This document shows positions 59,988-64,000 of a stretch of DNA of 64,000 bases, one piece after another. The notes under the pieces are model-generated. The model searched no databases. It saw only the letters and a program-made list of their open reading frames with translations, and had not been told where the DNA came from. The position numbers were made by a program, and so were the translations under genes. How positions within the stretch are numbered: position 1 is the stretch's first letter; every line of letters begins with the position of its first letter. Source of the DNA: Vibrio mediterranei (lineage in GTDB: Bacteria; Pseudomonadota; Gammaproteobacteria; Enterobacterales; Vibrionaceae); NCBI RefSeq assembly GCF_900088415.1, contig NZ_FLLQ01000003.1, positions 372,001 to 436,000 on the forward strand. Reading direction: 5' to 3'.

Positions 59988-60746
59988 TTAGATAAATTTG
60001 CGTATAGCTCTTAGTACTTCTGCTGGTTTTTCTGCATGAAGCCAATGCCCAGTATTGGCAATAACATGCGCTTTGGCATTTGAAAATTGAGCTTGTATCA
60101 AAGGTTGATGTTCGGCCGTGAGGTAATCTGAGTCTCCGCCTTTAATAAATAAAATCGGAACATTACTTTTCTCAATTGGTTGCCAGCTCAAGATAGCTAA
60201 GTAGTTACGTTTCAAGCTCTCAACATTAAAACGCCAAGCAAGATAGTCATCGTGTTTATACAAAGATTTACCAAGAAATTGGCGAACCCCTTCCATTTCG
60301 ATGTGTTGACTCATTAGCGCCATAGCATCAGCGCGCGACGTTGGCTTACTGGCAATTACTGCGTCTAGTCCAGACAAAACATTGTCATGTCTGCGCACAG
60401 TGTACTCGACAGGAGACATGTCCATCACAATCAGTTTTGAAAGTGGGTAGTCAAAATCACACAAACGCATAGCAACTTTGCCACCCATTGAATGACCGAT
60501 GACGATTGGCTTGGTGATATCCAATGATTCAAGCAGTTGCACCACATCTTGAGCCATTAAGGTGTAGTTATGATCATCACTATGGAAAGAACGACCATGG
60601 TTGCGTAGGTCGATACTGATGACATCAAAGTCTTGTTTTAGGTCTCTGGCCAAAACACCAAGGTTGTTCAAGTCTCCGAACAGACCGTGGATGAGGACGA
60701 CAGGTAAGCCTTGACCTTCTCTTTTATAGTTCAATAAAGCTGACAT
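59988..60746 (-). CDS. ybfF: YbfF-type alpha/beta hydrolase (esterase)
   Basis: Cytoplasmic esterase of 252 residues from ATG 60746; the frame extends upstream to 60821 but that part is outside the family and would overlap the seqA control region. Alpha/beta-hydrolase features: oxyanion motif VLIHGLFGDLNNLG near residue 17, nucleophile elbow GHSMGGK near 88, and catalytic histidine in NTGHWLHAEKP near 235. E. coli YbfF has thioesterase/esterase activity on short acyl-CoA and malonyl-CoA. Encoded divergently from seqA, as in E. coli. Confidence 0.92.
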   Translation of the reverse strand: MSALLNYKREGQGLPVVLIHGLFGDLNNLGVLARDLKQDFDVISIDLRNHGRSFHSDDHNYTLMAQDVVQLLESLDITKPIVIGHSMGGKVAMRLCDFDYPLSKLIVMDMSPVEYTVRRHDNVLSGLDAVIASKPTSRADAMALMSQHIEMEGVRQFLGKSLYKHDDYLAWRFNVESLKRNYLAILSWQPIEKSNVPILFIKGGDSDYLTAEHQPLIQAQFSNAKAHVIANTGHWLHAEKPAEVLRAIRKFI

Positions 60747-60839
60747 TTTTCTGTTATTCGTGATGTGTTTAACGTAGAGGTTCATCGCGGAACTCGTTAT
60801 AATCACCCAGAGTTTAAACATAGAGACTGTGAAAAGCGA

Positions 60840-61370
60840 ATGAAAACAATTGAGGTTGATGAGGATCTATACCGTTATATTGCAAGCCAGACCCACCACA
60901 TTGGCGAAAGTGCTTCAGATATCTTACGACGTTTATTAAAGGTAGATGCAGCCGAAACGGAACAGAAACCAGCTGCCGCTAAAACTATCGTCGTTAGTAA
61001 AGAGATCCCTCAGGTAGAGGCGGTAGATTCAGTAAAAGAAATGCGCTCATTGCTGATTTCTGACGAGTTTGCTGGATTGAAAAAAGCTATCGATAGATTT
61101 ATGTTGGTACTATCAACTCTGCATCGCTTAAATCCAGAAGGCTTCTCTGAAGCTTCACAAGTTAAAGGTCGCAAACGCGTTTATTTCGCAAATAATGAAG
61201 CGGCTTTGCTAGAAAGCGGCAATACGACTAAGCCGAAAGCAATTCCTAATACCCCTTTCTGGGTTATCACCAACACTAATACCAGTCGTAAAAGGCAAAT
61301 GGTGGAGCAGGTGATGACCATGATGGATTATCCCGCCGAACTCATCGAAAAAGTGACGGCATCCATCTAA
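60840..61370 (+). CDS. seqA: Replication sequestration protein SeqA
   Basis: Binds hemimethylated GATC sites and delays re-initiation at oriC. It has 176 residues (E. coli 181) from ATG 60840. The N-terminal oligomerisation domain is MKTIEVDEDLYRYIASQTHHIGESASDILRR; the C-terminal DNA-binding domain includes RKRVYFANNEAALLESGNTTKPK and ends with TNTNTSRKRQMVEQVM. It is divergent from ybfF (93 bp) and upstream of pgm, as in E. coli and V. cholerae. Confidence 0.96.
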   Translation: MKTIEVDEDLYRYIASQTHHIGESASDILRRLLKVDAAETEQKPAAAKTIVVSKEIPQVEAVDSVKEMRSLLISDEFAGLKKAIDRFMLVLSTLHRLNPEGFSEASQVKGRKRVYFANNEAALLESGNTTKPKAIPNTPFWVITNTNTSRKRQMVEQVMTMMDYPAELIEKVTASI

Positions 61371-61381
61371 GATTTCGATTC

Positions 61382-61428
61382 AAACCTCATAATGTTCATA
61401 TTGAAACGAGTATTATGAGGTTTTTTTT
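61382..61428 (+). terminator. Terminator between seqA and pgm
   Basis: Twelve-base-pair stem AAACCTCATAAT / ATTATGAGGTTT with an unusually large 18-nt loop, then T8. Confidence 0.8.
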
Positions 61429-61461
61429 ATTTTTAAGCTTAATTTTGAAAGGACGTCTGTT

Positions 61462-63108
61462 ATGGCTATACACCCACGCGCGGGCCAAAAGGCTCAGCAA
61501 GAAGACCTGCATAATATTCCTGCGCTCGTTGCTAATTACTTTTTAATTCAACCTGAAGCTGGCAACCAAGCACAAAGTGTGCAATTTGGTACTTCCGGTC
61601 ACCGTGGTTGCGCTGACAAAGCAACCTTCAATGAAAACCACATTTTAGCAATAGCGCAAGCTGTTGCTGAAGTTCGTGCAGAAAAGGGCACTACAGGTCC
61701 ACTTTTCGTAGGTAAAGATACTCACGCATTGTCAGAGCCTGCATTCTCAACTGTCGTTGAAGTGCTTGTAGCAAACGGCGTTACTGTTATCGCTCAAGAG
61801 AACAATGGTTACACCCCAACACCGGGTATTTCTCACGCTATTCTTACTCATAACTTAGCAAATGCGGATAAAGCGGATGGTATTGTTATTACACCATCGC
61901 ATAACCCACCACAAGATGGTGGCATCAAGTACAACCCAACGCATGGCGGTCCAGCAGAAGCAGAACTTACTCAGGCTATTGAGGATCGTGCTAACGACAT
62001 CATTACTAATGAAATGAAAGACGTGAAACGTCTTCCTATTGCAGTAGCAAAATCTCAGCCTTTATTCCAAGAGCGTGACCTTGTTAAGCCGTACATCGAT
62101 GACTTGGTAAATGTGATTGATATGGAAGCGATTCAGAAGTCAAACCTGAAAATCGGCGTTGATCCATTAGGTGGTTCAGGTATCGATTACTGGCGTCAAA
62201 TTGCCAGCGCTTACAACTTGGATCTGACGTTAGTCAGCGAAGCGGTAGACCCATCATTCCAGTTTATGTCTTTAGATAAAGACGGCGTGGTTCGCATGGA
62301 CTGCTCATCACCTTATGCGATGGCTGGATTACTGGCGCTTAAAGATGACTACGATTTAGCATTTGGTAATGACCCAGATTATGACCGTCACGGTATTGTG
62401 ACGCCAAAAGGCCTAATGAACCCGAACCACTATTTGGCTGTTTGTATCGACTATCTGTACCGTCATCGTAACCAGTGGCGTGACGATGTGGCAGTAGGTA
62501 AGACGCTAGTATCGAGTGCGCTAATTGACCGTGTGGTTGCCGACCTTGGCCGCACACTGTGTGAAGTACCTGTGGGCTTTAAGTGGTTTGTAGATGGTCT
62601 GTATAACGGCGAGTTTGGCTTCGGTGGTGAAGAAAGTGCTGGTGCGTCCTTCTTACGTAAAGACGGAACGCCATGGTCAACGGACAAAGACGGTATCATC
62701 CTTTGCTTGCTAGCTGCTGAAATTACCGCGGTAACGGGTAAGAATCCACAAGAGTACTACGAGGAGCTGGCAGCGAAGCACGGTGAATCTAAGTACAACC
62801 GTATTCAAGCTGTTGCCAACACTGAACAAAAGAATGTACTTAAGAAACTGTCTCCAGAAATGGTAGCGGCAGAAACGTTAGCTGGTGATGCCATCACAGC
62901 TCGTCTGACGCACGCTCCAGGTAACGGTGCTGCAATCGGCGGTCTGAAAGTGACGACAGAAAACGGCTGGTTTGCGGCTCGTCCGTCAGGCACAGAGGAC
63001 ATCTATAAGATTTATTGTGAAAGCTTCAAAGGTGAAGAGCATTTGAAACTGATCGAGGCAGAAGCGCAAGAAATCGTCAATCAGGTGTTTGCCGCAGCAG
63101 GTCTGTAA
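61462..63108 (+). CDS. pgm: Phosphoglucomutase (alpha-D-glucose)
   Basis: Interconverts glucose 1-phosphate and 6-phosphate; it also links galactose-derived glucose 1-phosphate from the Leloir pathway to glycolysis. It has 548 residues (E. coli 546). [10 protein letters not shown] near residue 46, the phosphoserine loop [11 protein letters not shown] near 146, the metal loop [10 protein letters not shown] near 303, the sugar-binding [11 protein letters not shown] near 388, and the phosphate-binding [12 protein letters not shown] near 510. AAAGGACG precedes ATG 61462. A terminator follows. Confidence 0.97.
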   Translation: MAIHPRAGQKAQQEDLHNIPALVANYFLIQPEAGNQAQSVQFGTSGHRGCADKATFNENHILAIAQAVAEVRAEKGTTGPLFVGKDTHALSEPAFSTVVEVLVANGVTVIAQENNGYTPTPGISHAILTHNLANADKADGIVITPSHNPPQDGGIKYNPTHGGPAEAELTQAIEDRANDIITNEMKDVKRLPIAVAKSQPLFQERDLVKPYIDDLVNVIDMEAIQKSNLKIGVDPLGGSGIDYWRQIASAYNLDLTLVSEAVDPSFQFMSLDKDGVVRMDCSSPYAMAGLLALKDDYDLAFGNDPDYDRHGIVTPKGLMNPNHYLAVCIDYLYRHRNQWRDDVAVGKTLVSSALIDRVVADLGRTLCEVPVGFKWFVDGLYNGEFGFGGEESAGASFLRKDGTPWSTDKDGIILCLLAAEITAVTGKNPQEYYEELAAKHGESKYNRIQAVANTEQKNVLKKLSPEMVAAETLAGDAITARLTHAPGNGAAIGGLKVTTENGWFAARPSGTEDIYKIYCESFKGEEHLKLIEAEAQEIVNQVFAAAGL

Positions 63109-63161
63109 TCTTAATCTGACAGATTAACGATTAGTTCTACTATTAATAATATTGTAATAAG

Positions 63162-63187
63162 CGGTCGCAAATTGCGGCCGTTTTTTT
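63162..63187 (+). terminator. pgm terminator
   Basis: CGGTCGCA / TGCGGCCG (one G-U pair) with loop AAT, then T7. Confidence 0.88.
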
Positions 63188-63215
63188 ATGCAATAGTTTC
63201 GAATAAAACGCAGAT

Positions 63216-63420
63216 AAAAAAACACCGCCATTTAGGCGGTGTAAGAAAATTTGACAGACAGGTCAAAAATACAGGAAGTACACACATCGACTAGGGGATA
63301 ACTAGCCAAAGTGTGGTGGTAGAATCTACCTAACTCGAAAATCGAGATTGCAAACACAACATCGCAAGCGCAAGTCAATTGATTCTACAGAGAATCAAGC
63401 CGTTCAGACTCGCGTTTGCG
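63216..63420 (-). ncRNA. gcvB: GcvB small RNA
   Basis: Minus-strand sRNA of about 205 nt, divergent from gcvA as in E. coli. On the minus strand I see a -35 TTGCCG (63450-63455), 17-bp spacer, -10 TATATT (63427-63432); a G/U-rich segment GATGTTGTGTTTGCAAT (about 63347-63363) equal to the GcvB R1 target-binding region; a hairpin GTAGATTCTAC; the conserved ACTTCCTGTA (about 63271-63280) and CCTGTCTGTC blocks; and a terminator ACACCGCC/GGCGGTGT with U7 (63216-63242). GcvB with Hfq represses many peptide and amino-acid transport mRNAs. The 5' end is estimated. Confidence 0.9.
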
Positions 63421-63426
63421 GGATGA

Positions 63427-63455
63427 AATATAGAATTTCTCTGGCTGTTCGGCAA
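63427..63455 (-). promoter_or_regulatory. gcvB promoter
   Basis: TTGCCG (4 of 6), 17 bp, TATATT (5 of 6), reading on the minus strand. In E. coli GcvA activates gcvB, so a GcvA site probably lies just upstream, towards gcvA. Confidence 0.65.
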
Positions 63456-63508
63456 TGGACAATTTATAATGTTTCAGATTAAAAAAACTAATGCTTTAGA
63501 GAGTCGCT

Positions 63509-64000
63509 ATGTCTAGACGTTTGCCTCCACTTAACTCGCTAAAAGTTTTTGAAGCTGCAGCGCGCCATTTGAGTTTTACTCGCGCAGCGGAAGAACTGTT
63601 TGTGACCCAAGCTGCGGTCAGTCATCAGATTAAAGCCCTTGAAGAATTCTTGGGATTAAAACTGTTTCGTCGCCGTAATCGTTCATTATTGCTTACCGAA
63701 GAAGGGCAAGGCTATTTTCTTGATATCAAAGATATATTTACCTCTTTAGCTGAAGCGACAGATAAGGTATTAGAGCGAAGCGAAAAAGGTGCGTTGACCA
63801 TCAGCTTACCGCCGAGCTTTGCGATTCAATGGTTGGTTCCTAGGCTTGCTGACTTTAATGAGCAAGAACCTGACATTGATGTGCGCATAAAAGCGGTGGA
63901 CATGGATGAGGGTTCGCTAACGGATGACGTTGACGTAGCGATTTACTACGGCCGAGGTAATTGGCCTGGTTTACGTGCTGATAAGCTCTATCAGGAGTTT
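63509..64000 (+). CDS. gcvA: Glycine cleavage regulator GcvA, 5' part
   Basis: N-terminal 164 residues of a LysR regulator; the gene runs off the window end. Identity with E. coli GcvA is high: RLPPLNSLKVFEAAARHLSF, then FTRAAEELFVTQAAVSHQIK (HTH), LFRRRNRSLLLTEEGQGYF, and DVDVAIYYGRGNWPGLRADK in the effector domain. GcvA controls the glycine cleavage operon and activates gcvB. The divergent GcvB gene immediately upstream supports the call. Confidence 0.95.
   Translation, partial: MSRRLPPLNSLKVFEAAARHLSFTRAAEELFVTQAAVSHQIKALEEFLGLKLFRRRNRSLLLTEEGQGYFLDIKDIFTSLAEATDKVLERSEKGALTISLPPSFAIQWLVPRLADFNEQEPDIDVRIKAVDMDEGSLTDDVDVAIYYGRGNWPGLRADKLYQEF

Noticed and set aside
60747..60839. Overlapping N-terminal extensions of ybfF and seqA
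   Set aside because: Both frames stay open across the shared 93-bp gap, but the added residues have no homology and this gap must hold the divergent promoters.

Overview
The window is a chromosomal segment of a gamma-proteobacterium in the Vibrionaceae, most probably a Vibrio. I base this on gene order (deoCABD, ytjB/serB, double-PilZ gene, radA, second EF-G as one block; ybfF, DUF2788, fldA; seqA-pgm; GcvB/gcvA), on the protein sequences, and on the frequent CTA leucine codons in highly expressed genes. I cannot name the species. No rRNA, tRNA, phage, insertion sequence, integron or CRISPR array is visible. Coding density is high, and nearly every transcription unit ends in a recognisable Rho-independent terminator.

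Layout. (1) 1-3823: nucleoside catabolism operon deoC (partial)-deoA-deoB-deoD. (2) 3918-12007: ytjB and serB (divergent), a 781-residue protein with two PilZ domains, radA, and an EF-G paralogue that lies outside any str operon. (3) 12063-18797: a GcvA-like LysR regulator facing a DUF1127 small protein, an acyl-CoA ligase, a GAF/HD-GYP-like protein with altered catalytic motifs, and a chromate transporter facing a LysR regulator. (4) 18996-41623: a galactose/galactoside block of about 22 kb. It holds an ABC galactoside importer operon with lacZ (order binding protein, permease, permease, lacZ, ATPase), a MATE transporter, mglBAC, galETKM, a LacI-type regulator with an intracellular clan GH-A-like glycosidase and a GPH-type sugar symporter, and galR. 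GalR-type operators stand before the lac, mgl, gal and galR genes, so the block reads as a self-contained regulon: import of galactosides and galactose, cleavage by LacZ, then Leloir-pathway metabolism. (5) 41715-45971: a fructose/mannose-type PTS cluster (EIIABC, AraC regulator, HPr-like/EIIA protein, separate EIIB). (6) 46228-50952: nnrS, asnB and a Kef-type antiporter. (7) 51054-57313: nagC-nagA divergent from nagE, then glnS. (8) 57405-64000: fur, a DUF4442 protein, a small exported protein, ybfF-DUF2788-fldA, seqA, pgm, the GcvB small RNA and the start of gcvA.

Regulation visible in the sequence. The gal promoter shows a GalR operator, a CRP-like site and an extended -10 at about the distances known from E. 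coli gal. The mgl promoter shows a CRP-like site near -40 with a GalR box over the start. The nag intergenic region holds a 9/10 CRP site and two NagC-like inverted repeats. Near-perfect hairpins without T-runs sit inside the deo, lac, mgl and gal operons. A minus-strand sRNA of about 205 nt next to gcvA has the features of GcvB. The best candidates for something less described are the glycosidase/GPH/LacI module with its own palindromic operator, the degenerate HD-GYP protein with two unusual inverted repeats downstream, and the HPr-like/EIIA fusion.
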